From: Planctomycetaceae bacterium
GTDB lineage: Bacteria > Planctomycetota > Planctomycetia > Planctomycetales > Planctomycetaceae
Direction: 5' to 3'
NCBI GenBank assembly: GCA_020426085.1
Contig: JAGQQP010000256.1
Span: forward strand, 1-6,330
Length of the DNA stretch: 6,330 nt
Shown here: in pieces, positions 1-6,330 of the stretch
How positions within the stretch are numbered: the stretch's first letter is position 1
Layout: each line of letters begins with the position of its first letter
Program-made: the position numbers and the translations under genes
The notes under the pieces: model-generated
The model's database searches: none
What the model was told of the DNA's origin: nothing
Seen by the model: the letters and a program-made list of their open reading frames with translations, nothing else

Positions 1-492
1 ATTTCTGCTGTTAAAGCACTGCTGGAAAAAACCGATGGTGTTGAAATGGTTCTCGATCGGAGTCAGCAGGCTGAGTTCGGCATAGATCACGAACGCTCAG
101 GGGAACTGGTGGTAATCGCAGCACCGGGGGCCTGGTTTACGTATTACTTCTGGCTGGATGATTCACTGGCACCCGATTATGCCCGCACGGTCGATATCCA
201 TCGAAAGCCAGGTTACGACCCGGTTGAACTGTTTATTGATCCAGACATCAGGTTCCCAAAATTGCGAATCGCGAATCGGCTGGCCAGAAAAATCCTGGGC
301 TTCCGTTACTACATGGATCTGACCAGTCTCGATGCGACTCTCGTCAAAGGAAGCCATGGACGCTTACCGCTTCCCGGGAAAGAAGAGGCAGAAGCCCCTG
401 TTTTTATCTGCTCGTCAAAAGCAATCGAGCGGGACGAAATTCCCATGACAGCAGTCAAAGAGATGTTGCTGGAACTGCAGTTTGGCAAATAG
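1..492 (+). CDS. Alkaline-phosphatase-superfamily phosphodiesterase / nucleotide pyrophosphatase, C-terminal part (5' end outside window)
   Basis: The reading frame is open from base 1 to the TAG at 490-492, giving 163 visible codons, so the ATG at 46 is probably internal and the true start lies upstream. Two stretches suggest the C-terminal catalytic part of a type I phosphodiesterase/nucleotide pyrophosphatase. One is a [14 protein letters not shown] segment (bases about 193-234). The other is a KGSHGR segment whose His is encoded at 355-357. In this superfamily a late His in a G-[ST]-H-G context is a metal ligand. Enzymes of this kind hydrolyse phosphodiester or pyrophosphate bonds with two metal ions; the substrate cannot be told from this fragment. 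The nucleophile Thr/Ser and the first metal site are not in the window. It shares a strand with hldE but is separated from it by about 220 bp, so a role in the same pathway is not established. The family call is fairly secure; the specific function is not. Confidence 0.72.
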   Translation: MSAVKALLEKTDGVEMVLDRSQQAEFGIDHERSGELVVIAAPGAWFTYYFWLDDSLAPDYARTVDIHRKPGYDPVELFIDPDIRFPKLRIANRLARKILGFRYYMDLTSLDATLVKGSHGRLPLPGKEEAEAPVFICSSKAIERDEIPMTAVKEMLLELQFGK

Positions 493-714
493 AACCGGGT
501 TCTGGTAAGTCAAATTTCAGTAAGAAATTATGTTGATTGAATCTTGTGTTTACGCATCCAAAGATTCTTTGGCTCCAGTGTTGATAAACTCCCCAGCTTC
601 ACAAAATCGGCATTGACTCAAAACCGTGTTGTGAAGATGATTCCGCCGCCTGTGGCAGCAGCAGATTGCATTTACAGAACTGGACTTAAATCAACATCTG
701 AAACACCCGCATTC

Positions 715-2259
715 ATGTCATATCATTTAATCAACACCATTCAAAAATTAGGCCATCCTAAAGTCATGGTGCTCGGCGATCTGATTCTGGATCGATATAC
801 CTGGGGAAATGCAGAACGCATCAGTCAGGAAGCTCCCGTTATCCTGTTACGTGAGGATACTCAGGAAGTTCGACTGGGAGGCGCAGCGAATGTTGCCAAC
901 ATGCTGATCGGTCTGGAAGCAGAAGTGACCATGGCCGGCGTCACAGGCATTGACCCTGATGGGAGCGTGATCAAAGAGGCACTCGAAGAGTGTGGCGTGA
1001 ACTGTTCTGCTGTCATTGCAGATCCGAGTCGACCCACTACCGTAAAACAGCGTTTTATGGGGAGAGCACAACAGAGGCATCCTCATCAGATTCTGAGAGT
1101 CGATCGCGAAGTGAATACGCCACTCGATCAGGCAACTTCTGAAACGCTACTCAATACCATTCTGCCTTTGATCCCTGAGCAACAGGCGATTCTGGTAAGT
1201 GATTACGCAAAAGGTGTCTGTACTCCTGAAATCTTATCGACGATCATCAAAGCGGCCCGTACAGCGAATGTGCCCGTGATTGTCGATCCTTGTCCGGGGC
1301 GAGATTACCTGATGTATTCTGGTGCGACCGCCATTACACCCAACCGGCTCGAAACATCTCGTGCTGTGGGTTTCGATGTGAAAAACAGGGATGATGCGTT
1401 TCGGGCAGGCAGGCAACTGTGCCTGGAATTATGCCTTGATTTCGTATTTGTCACTCTGGACAGTGATGGTATCGCTTTGACACTAACGGATGGGACAAGC
1501 GAGTTACTGCCGACCCGCAAACGCGAAGTCTATGACATCACCGGTGCCGGCGATATGGTGCTGGCTACGATCGGTGTCGGCTGTGCCGCCGGTATTGCTC
1601 CTGATGATCTGGCACGTCTGGCCAATGTTGCCGGTGGTCTGGAAGTCGAACAGATTGGCGTAGTCACAATCAGCCGCGAAGAGATGCTCGCGGATCTCCT
1701 GATGGGATCTCGGGTGACCAGTGAAAAAATATTGCCGCTGGAAGAACTGCAGCGACATGTGGTTGCCCGTCAGAAGCTGGGGCAGAAAGTCGTTTTGACG
1801 AATGGCTGTTTCGATGTGATGCATGTCGGACATGTCTCTTATCTCGAACAGGCTGCAGCGGAAGGAGATTGCCTGATTGTTGCCGTCAACAGTGATGACA
1901 GCGTTCGTTCCCTGAATAAAGGGCCGGACCGCCCTATTTTCGGCCAGGACCATCGTGCTTCCATGCTGGCTGCTCTGGAAGGAATTGACTATGTGGTCAT
2001 CTTTGATGAATCGACTCCTTGTGAACTCATCAGCGTTCTGAAGCCGGATCTGCTGGTGAAAGGGGGCACATATCAGAAGGAAGAGATCGTCGGCTGGGAA
2101 ATTGTCGAATCCTATGGCGGTGAAGTGAAAGCACTGGGGATTACCCCGGGCATCTCAACCACTCACGTGCTCGGCATCATACGCAGCAGCCAGGAAAGCG
2201 ACAGCATCTCGACAGTGAATAACTTCCCCATTGAACTGCCAAAACGAAAAGCCGGATGA
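715..2259 (+). CDS. hldE: Bifunctional D-glycero-beta-D-manno-heptose-7-phosphate kinase / heptose-1-phosphate adenylyltransferase
   Basis: From the ATG at 715 the protein has 514 residues, against about 477 in E. coli HldE. Residues about 15-325 are a PfkB/ribokinase-type kinase: GGAANVANM at 55-63, DYAKG at 163-167, and GAGD at 277-280, where Asp280 should be the catalytic base. Residues about 340-490 are a cytidylyltransferase-like nucleotidyltransferase: LTNGCFD at 361-367, HVGH at 370-373 (the HxGH nucleotide-binding motif) and LVKGGTY at 447-453. The enzyme phosphorylates heptose 7-phosphate at C1 and then, after GmhB removes the 7-phosphate, adenylates the product. This supplies the ADP-heptose used for LPS core. 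GmhA, GmhB and HldD are not in the window. The frame stays open upstream to a TTG at 544 and includes an ATG at 637, but those extra residues do not look like the family. ATG 715 places the first beta strand where HldE normally begins. None of the candidate starts has a clear Shine-Dalgarno sequence. The last ~25 residues are a non-conserved tail. Confidence 0.95.
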   Translation: MSYHLINTIQKLGHPKVMVLGDLILDRYTWGNAERISQEAPVILLREDTQEVRLGGAANVANMLIGLEAEVTMAGVTGIDPDGSVIKEALEECGVNCSAVIADPSRPTTVKQRFMGRAQQRHPHQILRVDREVNTPLDQATSETLLNTILPLIPEQQAILVSDYAKGVCTPEILSTIIKAARTANVPVIVDPCPGRDYLMYSGATAITPNRLETSRAVGFDVKNRDDAFRAGRQLCLELCLDFVFVTLDSDGIALTLTDGTSELLPTRKREVYDITGAGDMVLATIGVGCAAGIAPDDLARLANVAGGLEVEQIGVVTISREEMLADLLMGSRVTSEKILPLEELQRHVVARQKLGQKVVLTNGCFDVMHVGHVSYLEQAAAEGDCLIVAVNSDDSVRSLNKGPDRPIFGQDHRASMLAALEGIDYVVIFDESTPCELISVLKPDLLVKGGTYQKEEIVGWEIVESYGGEVKALGITPGISTTHVLGIIRSSQESDSISTVNNFPIELPKRKAG

Positions 2260-3320
2260 AAATTGCAGTCTTTTTACCGAACTGGATTGGAGACGCCGTG
2301 ATGGCGACTCCTGCGCTGCGGGTCATTCGAGAAGAATTTTCGGAAGCAGAAATCGTCTCCATACAAAGACCTTATGTGGCTGATGTACTGGACGGACTAA
2401 CTCTCGTCGATCGATCCATTTCCTGGAAAAGCGGAGAGCAGCTGATTTCTCAGTTTCGCTTTCTGCGGCAGCTCAGAAAAGAACGCTTTGATCTGGCGGT
2501 CTTGTTTCCCAATTCATTTCGCAGTGCCAGCCTCGCTTTTCTGGCTGGAATTCGCAGACGGGTGGGAATCAATCGAGATTATCGTCGCTGGTTATTAACT
2601 GATGTGCTGACCGCAGGTGACCGGCAGAAACCACATCCCGCCATTGATGAATATCTGCGAATCGCCGCAGTGGTCTCGGGAAGAGATCTATCAGAGAGCG
2701 AAGGCGCTCCCGGTTTCTCTCGAACGATGGAACTCGCCGTTACAGATAAAGATCGCAGTCGCTGGACTGCATTCTGGAATAAACAGACGGCTGAATTTAA
2801 AAGCCGTCCCTTGATCTGTCTGAATCCAGGGGGAGCATTTGGTGCGGCGAAACACTGGCCGACTGCGCATTTTGCATCACTGGCGCAACGGATTTCTACC
2901 GAACTGAAACGCTCGGTCCTGGTTGTTTGCGGCCCCGCTGAAAAGCAGGAAGCGTTGCAGATTGTAGCACAGGCCGACAATCCCTTTGTCACGTCGCTGG
3001 CAGCAGAACCTCTGCATCTGGGGCTTACCAAGGCTGCAATTCAACAGGCCGAATTACTGGTGACCACCGATTCAGGACCAAGGCACTTTGCTGCACCGTT
3101 CCAGGTGCCTGCTGTGACCCTCTTTGGTCCCACGCATCAGATGTGGAGTGAAACGTTTTATGATCGCAGCCTGCCTGTGCAGCTGGATCTGGATTGTGGA
3201 CCCTGTCAACAGCGGGTCTGCCCTCTGGGGCACCATCGTTGTATGAAAGATCTTGGCGCGGATCAGGTCTTCCAGGCAGTCGTTTCGCTCCTGAATCGAG
3301 AGCAGCAAAAAGCAGCTTAA
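2256..3320 (+). CDS. waaF: ADP-heptose:LPS heptosyltransferase II-like glycosyltransferase (GT9)
   Basis: The protein has 354 residues, the usual length for WaaF/RfaF, with a GT-B fold expected. The N-terminal PNWIGDAVMATPAL stretch (8-21) carries Asp13, in the place of the catalytic Asp of family 9 heptosyltransferases. NPGGAFGAAKHWP (190-202) matches the ADP-heptose-binding start of the C-terminal domain, and TTDSGPRHFAAP (270-281) is the conserved donor-site motif. A Cys cluster near the C terminus (Cys314, 317, 322, 329, with PLGHHRCM) is typical of the heptosyltransferase II subgroup. The enzyme transfers heptose from ADP-heptose to the growing LPS inner core at the cytoplasmic face of the inner membrane. 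Its ATG overlaps the hldE stop codon as ATGA, so the two are almost certainly co-transcribed and translationally coupled, pairing donor synthesis with donor use. Whether it adds the first or second heptose in this organism is uncertain, because no separate waaC is visible. Confidence 0.92.
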   Translation: MKIAVFLPNWIGDAVMATPALRVIREEFSEAEIVSIQRPYVADVLDGLTLVDRSISWKSGEQLISQFRFLRQLRKERFDLAVLFPNSFRSASLAFLAGIRRRVGINRDYRRWLLTDVLTAGDRQKPHPAIDEYLRIAAVVSGRDLSESEGAPGFSRTMELAVTDKDRSRWTAFWNKQTAEFKSRPLICLNPGGAFGAAKHWPTAHFASLAQRISTELKRSVLVVCGPAEKQEALQIVAQADNPFVTSLAAEPLHLGLTKAAIQQAELLVTTDSGPRHFAAPFQVPAVTLFGPTHQMWSETFYDRSLPVQLDLDCGPCQQRVCPLGHHRCMKDLGADQVFQAVVSLLNREQQKAA

Positions 3321-3326
3321 ACCGGC

Positions 3327-4586
3327 TTATGCAGCTCGGGCGGTTCCCTGATCGAGCAGTGTATCTGTTTGTTCTGATGCCTGCAATTCACTCTCACGAG
3401 CATGAGTTTCTACATAAACGATCTGCCAGACCATCAGCGGGATAATTCCCAGTGGCAGGATCGCGGGTGACCAGGAAGCAACAGGCAGCAATAGACGTTC
3501 GACGCCGCCGGTTCCCAAGGGAATCAGCATTAACCAGGCGACCACTGCCAGAGTCCGGTGGCACTGTTCCTTGAAGCTGACAATCAGTGCCCAACTGGCG
3601 ATGGGAGCAGCCAGGAGGAATGTCAGACGCTCAGTTCCCGGTCCGACCAGTAACTGCCAGCAGACCCAGGTGGTGAGCACACCCGTAAAATACGTTTGCA
3701 TGGAATTAGAAATTTTCGCCAGCCTGATGCACCAGAGCAGAGCCAGCCCCGCCATCCCCAGCTGCAGCAATGTATAAACGCGATCATCCACATAGGTCCC
3801 GAACTGTTCGGCGATGGTATAGGCATCGCGCAGGCCGCCTTGTCTGAGAGTGCGGTAAGGGCCGGTCAGTAATCCATACCAGTTCTGATATTGCTGAAGT
3901 ACTACGGGTAGAGGACGTGTTAAAAAGGGAGGGATCACCAGCACTGCACATGCGGCTGCAAAACGGGGCGAAAGATTCCAGGGAAAACGGGCCATCAACA
4001 GCAATGCCAGTGCCGCGGGCCAGAGTTTAATATGAACAGCAGCGGCCAGCAGAAAGGCAGCACTCCACCAGCGCTCTTTTTTCAGTGAAACAACCGCAAA
4101 CACTGCCAGCGCAAAAACCAGAGAGTTGCTTTGGGCAGACCAGATCGCCCGCGTACAACCTGCCAGGCTGAGGGTCAGAAAGCCGGCTTCCTGAAACCGG
4201 GTCCAGTCACCGGGGAAGATCTCTTTCACCAGTAATCGTAGCGCGAGCACCAGTAATGAAATATTCAGCGCTGTCCAGAGAATACCTCCCAGTGAGGCAG
4301 GCAAGACAGCAAAAATAGAAAATGCCAGCGCAAACGTGGGGCTGTAGCGAAATCCTGTTTTGTACTCTTGATTATCATACAAATTCCGATCAGCCCACCA
4401 GTTGATGGACGAGTCGGCAAAGCAGGGATAAACAGATTTTTTCTCAGGTTGCAAAACGAATTTGACACTGACGGCGATCCATAAGACCGCCCATAGAATC
4501 AAGGCGCGTTTCAGCCAGATGGCACCACACGATTCTTCCACCAGCGGGGATTTGAAAAACAGTGGATTTTGAGAGGATTGATTCAT
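3327..4586 (-). CDS. GT87/DUF2029-type polytopic membrane glycosyltransferase
   Basis: The ATG at 4586 gives 419 residues; the frame could be extended to a TTG at 4676, but the extra 30 residues look non-conserved. A weak AGG lies six bases before the ATG. I count roughly 11-12 hydrophobic segments, the first at about 28-46 and the last at about 374-392. GT87 signatures are visible: Asp58 in the first long loop after the first membrane segment, then DRNLYD (66-71) and FRYSPTFALAF (79-89), a QSN motif (152-154) and HIKLWPAAL (185-193). GT87 and related GT-C enzymes use polyprenyl-phosphate sugars and act on the outer face of the membrane, with the first-loop Asp as catalytic base (as in mycobacterial PimE). 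I infer a hexose transfer to core LPS or another envelope glycan; the acceptor is unknown. It lies 105 bp after the kinase gene and is probably co-transcribed with it. The C-terminal ~25 residues are hydrophilic. Confidence 0.82.
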   Translation of the reverse strand: MNQSSQNPLFFKSPLVEESCGAIWLKRALILWAVLWIAVSVKFVLQPEKKSVYPCFADSSINWWADRNLYDNQEYKTGFRYSPTFALAFSIFAVLPASLGGILWTALNISLLVLALRLLVKEIFPGDWTRFQEAGFLTLSLAGCTRAIWSAQSNSLVFALAVFAVVSLKKERWWSAAFLLAAAVHIKLWPAALALLLMARFPWNLSPRFAAACAVLVIPPFLTRPLPVVLQQYQNWYGLLTGPYRTLRQGGLRDAYTIAEQFGTYVDDRVYTLLQLGMAGLALLWCIRLAKISNSMQTYFTGVLTTWVCWQLLVGPGTERLTFLLAAPIASWALIVSFKEQCHRTLAVVAWLMLIPLGTGGVERLLLPVASWSPAILPLGIIPLMVWQIVYVETHARESELQASEQTDTLLDQGTARAA

Positions 4587-4691
4587 GTCAGACCTGAAAA
4601 ATAGGTGTCTTACATGCAAAGACAGCAGGATAAAGCCGGGAGCGAAACGATCCGTGCTTTTAAGATGTTTCGCCAATCAGGGCAAGGTCAA

Positions 4692-5441
4692 TCAGTCGGC
4701 CTGCGACTTGGATCGCGAGGTGATCAGGCTTTTTCTTAACAATTGAAAAAAATGTCGTCGCTCATTACCGGCCATTTGCCCCAGAGCAGCCCGTATACAG
4801 ATGATCTGAAGAGAAAGGGGGACTGCAACTCCGTCATTTAATGGTTGAATTGCCAGTCGATCCAGCATGCAGACCAGTGAATCAGCGAGCGAGAAACTGC
4901 TGCGGATTCCCACAGGGTCAATCAACCAGAGTGAGAGCGGGGTCGAATCTCGATGGGATGCTTTCACTACGACATTTTCCAGTTTCAGATCGCGATGGCG
5001 TAAGCCTGCCTCCGCGATGCGATGGACAATCTTTCCCAGTTCCCTGGCGAGTTCGTATAACAAGTCAGACGATTCAGGGAGTTCTGATTTCAGCAGGTCG
5101 TAGGCTGTCGAGCCTTCAATAAAAGGCATTTCCAGTTGATAAAAAGAACCTGCCCGATAAACGGGGGTTGCCGGCTGTGGTGTATTGACGCCCGCCTTGA
5201 GTAGTTTCCAGGCGCCCGTCAGTTGGCGGTCAGGCTGAGACTGTCTGAAGAATGTTTTCCAGCGAAGTGGCCAGGTGACCGGCCAGCGTTTGAGAGTTGT
5301 TAAACCACGTCCTGGTAATTCCAGCAGCCATACGGAACGTAAGTCTTCTTCTTTCAGGCAGCGAATTGTCGTATAAGTGGTACTGCGATCGAAGAGTTGG
5401 AAACAGGGACCTGCTTGAGGATGGGAATCAGACAATTTCAA
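4692..5441 (-). CDS. LPS core / Kdo-type kinase (WaaP/KdkA-like, protein kinase fold)
   Basis: The protein has 249 residues, close to the usual size of WaaP/InaA/Kdo kinases. Visible kinase features, in order, are Lys51 in TTLKRW (candidate ATP-binding lysine), the WKLLKAGVNTPQP segment (78-90) typical of the family, a hinge-like YQLEMPFIEG (101-110), the catalytic loop HRDLKLEN (149-156, Asp151) and IDP (174-176) with Asp175 in the DFG metal-binding position. These enzymes transfer phosphate from ATP to a heptose or Kdo of the LPS inner core at the cytoplasmic face, adding negative charge that is cross-linked by divalent cations. The frame is closed by an upstream TGA. The only good start is TTG at 5441 (minus strand), with a second TTG two codons further in; no ATG is usable before residue 105. 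The neighbouring heptose genes favour a heptose kinase, but a Kdo kinase or another small-molecule kinase is possible. I see no Glu at the expected alpha-C position around residues 72-77. Confidence 0.8.
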   Translation of the reverse strand: MKLSDSHPQAGPCFQLFDRSTTYTTIRCLKEEDLRSVWLLELPGRGLTTLKRWPVTWPLRWKTFFRQSQPDRQLTGAWKLLKAGVNTPQPATPVYRAGSFYQLEMPFIEGSTAYDLLKSELPESSDLLYELARELGKIVHRIAEAGLRHRDLKLENVVVKASHRDSTPLSLWLIDPVGIRSSFSLADSLVCMLDRLAIQPLNDGVAVPLSLQIICIRAALGQMAGNERRHFFQLLRKSLITSRSKSQAD

Positions 5442-5540
5442 TGCAGCTTTTCATGATTTTGACGATTGCTCTTTTCGAGACAGTAAATTCCTGCCAAACT
5501 CTCGGCAATCTTTCAGTAAACAAGTCAATAGATCATAATA

Positions 5541-5557
5541 ACCTGAGACAGTCAGGT
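5541..5557. promoter_or_regulatory. 6-bp-stem inverted repeat in the divergent intergenic region
   Basis: ACCTGA GACAG TCAGGT forms a perfect 6-bp inverted repeat with a 5-base centre, followed on the plus strand by a T-rich run (5557-5566). It resembles a weak intrinsic terminator in the plus direction, but no plus-strand gene ends nearby. On the minus strand it would lie in the promoter or leader region of the kinase gene, about 100 bases before its TTG. An operator is at least as likely as a terminator. Confidence 0.25.
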
Positions 5558-5584
5558 ATTTTCTTTTAACAGGAACGCGCGCGG

Positions 5585-5590
5585 TTGACA
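5585..5590 (+). promoter_or_regulatory. Candidate -35 hexamer for the GT2 gene
   Basis: TTGACA matches the sigma-70 -35 consensus exactly and lies 67 bp before the GT2 ATG. No convincing -10 element is seen 16-18 bases downstream (the best hexamers there match about two of six positions). The promoter is therefore only a possibility, or one that would need an activator. Confidence 0.22.
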
Positions 5591-5604
5591 ATCTTGAAAA
5601 TTGT
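5588..5604. promoter_or_regulatory. 17-bp near-perfect dyad, candidate operator
   Basis: ACAATCTTGAAAATTGT is symmetric about the central G at 5596: of eight base pairs, only the C5593/A5599 pair fails. It sits in the divergent intergenic region about 55 bp before the GT2 start and overlaps the last three bases of a TTGACA hexamer. That position and size suit a dimeric repressor or activator site, but no regulator gene is in the window and no second copy was seen. Confidence 0.3.
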
Positions 5605-5657
5605 TCGACTCTCCTGTGAAACGTGGCCCGTTCGTCAGTAGCATCAAAGTCAACTTT

Positions 5658-6330
5658 ATGTCGTTATCGATTATTGTCATTGTCAAAAACGAAGAATCAT
5701 CCATTCGCGAGTGTCTTGCGTCGGTTGCCTGGGCTGATGAAATCATCGTCCTGGATTCCGGCAGCACCGATCAGACGGTCAGCATCTGCCGCGAATACAC
5801 CGACAAGGTCTATGAAACGGACTGGCCTGGATTTGGTCCACAGAAAAATCGTGCTCTGGAGTATGCGACGAAAGACTGGGTGCTCTCCATCGATGCCGAT
5901 GAACGCATTTCGTACGACCTGCAGACTGAGATCAAACGCATCATTCAAATGCCGGCCCGCTTTGACGCCTACACCATGCCTCGCCGCTCGAATTACTGTG
6001 GACGGTATATGAAACATAGTGGCTGGTGGCCTGACCGGGTGGTACGCCTTTTTCGACGGGGTAAAGCCAGCTTCAGCGATGATCTGGTACATGAGCGAAT
6101 TATTGTGTCAGGCAAAACCGGAAAACTCAGGGAACCGATTATCCATGAATCGTTACTCACGCTGGAGCAGATCCTCAACACAATGAACTCCTATTCGACT
6201 GCCAGCGCGAAAATGCTGGCGGAAGAGAAACAGCAGGCAGGTCTCTGTAAAGCAGTCATGCATGGAATGTGGACGTTTATCCGGACCTACTTCCTCCGTG
6301 CCGGTTTCCTGGATGGAAAAGAAGGTTTCA
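5658..6330 (+). CDS. Family 2 glycosyltransferase, WaaE/KdtX-like core beta-glucosyltransferase (3' end outside window)
   Basis: An uninterrupted frame runs from the ATG at 5658 to the window edge, giving 224 codons with no stop. MSLSIIVIVKNEE at the N terminus, DSGSTD (33-38), and DADER (79-83, the DxD-type metal and nucleotide-sugar site) define a GT-A fold family 2 transferase. The stretch PDRVVRLFRRG (125-135) followed by DDLVHE (141-146) and FIRTYFLRAGFLDGKEGF (207-224) matches the WaaE/KdtX subgroup, which adds a beta-linked glucose to the LPS inner-core heptose. Members usually have about 250-290 residues, so only the tail should be missing. The frame is open upstream to 5598, with GTG at 5616 and TTG at 5601. 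The ATG is preferred because family members begin with exactly this beta strand. No clear ribosome binding site precedes it. It diverges from the kinase gene. The sugar and acceptor are inferred from family and context. Confidence 0.88.
   Translation, partial: MSLSIIVIVKNEESSIRECLASVAWADEIIVLDSGSTDQTVSICREYTDKVYETDWPGFGPQKNRALEYATKDWVLSIDADERISYDLQTEIKRIIQMPARFDAYTMPRRSNYCGRYMKHSGWWPDRVVRLFRRGKASFSDDLVHERIIVSGKTGKLREPIIHESLLTLEQILNTMNSYSTASAKMLAEEKQQAGLCKAVMHGMWTFIRTYFLRAGFLDGKEGF

Noticed and set aside
613..641. TTGACT with GATGAT 17 bases downstream, as an hldE promoter
   Set aside because: The -10 matches only four of six positions and the -35 five of six. Such matches are common by chance, and nothing else supports it.
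1504..1953. 149-codon open frame on the minus strand inside hldE
   Set aside because: It lies wholly antisense to strongly conserved HldE kinase and transferase motifs, has no recognisable domain and reads as a shadow of the real gene.
2579..3031. 150-codon minus-strand open frame inside waaF
   Set aside because: It is antisense to the conserved heptosyltransferase motifs, and its Cys/Ser/Arg-rich composition without a domain is typical of a shadow frame.
4587..4691. Possible promoter or small gene between the kinase and GT87 genes
   Set aside because: No -35/-10 pair, terminator hairpin or convincing small ORF was found in the 105 bp. The open frame there is simply the upstream extension of the GT87 frame to a TTG.
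5459..5489. TTGACG followed by TAAATT as a second plus-strand promoter
   Set aside because: Spacing is 19 bases, the -10 match is poor, and the distance to the GT2 start is about 170 bp.
5492..5507. TGCC/GGCA inverted repeat in the divergent gap
   Set aside because: Only four base pairs around an eight-base loop; not above chance.
5623..6092. Open frames of 129 (plus) and 131 (minus) codons over the GT2 gene
   Set aside because: The GT2 frame has clear DSGSTD and DADER motifs and stays open to the window edge. The other two are shadows with unlikely compositions.

Overview
The window most likely comes from a Gram-negative-type (diderm) bacterium. The best guess is a planctomycete of the Gimesia/Rubinisphaera kind. 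This is inferred from the gene mix, mid-range base composition, weak or absent Shine-Dalgarno sequences and the style of the proteins; no rRNA or other direct taxonomic marker is present. It holds six protein-coding genes, two of them cut by the window edges. There are no RNA genes, mobile elements, CRISPR arrays or long repeats that I can see.

Layout: (1) 1-492, plus strand, is the 3' end of an alkaline-phosphatase-superfamily phosphodiesterase/nucleotide pyrophosphatase. (2) 715-2259, plus strand, is hldE (rfaE), the fused heptose-7-phosphate kinase and heptose-1-phosphate adenylyltransferase. (3) 2256-3320, plus strand, is a family 9 glycosyltransferase of the heptosyltransferase II (WaaF/RfaF) type, overlapping hldE by four bases. 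(4) 3327-4586, minus strand, is a polytopic membrane glycosyltransferase of the GT87/DUF2029 type, convergent with waaF. (5) 4692-5441, minus strand, is a small WaaP/Kdo-kinase-like protein kinase-fold enzyme with a TTG start. (6) 5658-6330, plus strand, is a family 2 glycosyltransferase of the WaaE/KdtX (core beta-glucosyltransferase) type, running off the right edge. Genes 5 and 6 diverge from a gap of about 216 bp that holds two dyad-symmetric sequences and a perfect TTGACA hexamer.

Taken together, genes 2-6 read as a lipopolysaccharide core assembly locus. HldE makes the ADP-heptose precursor, WaaF adds heptose on the cytoplasmic side, the WaaE-like enzyme adds a hexose, the kinase would phosphorylate a core sugar, and the GT87 protein would add a sugar from a polyprenyl-phosphate donor on the periplasmic side. 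Each enzyme belongs to a known family. The unusual points are the combination, the split over three transcription units and the control region between genes 5 and 6. I see no clear evidence for a wholly new biological system.
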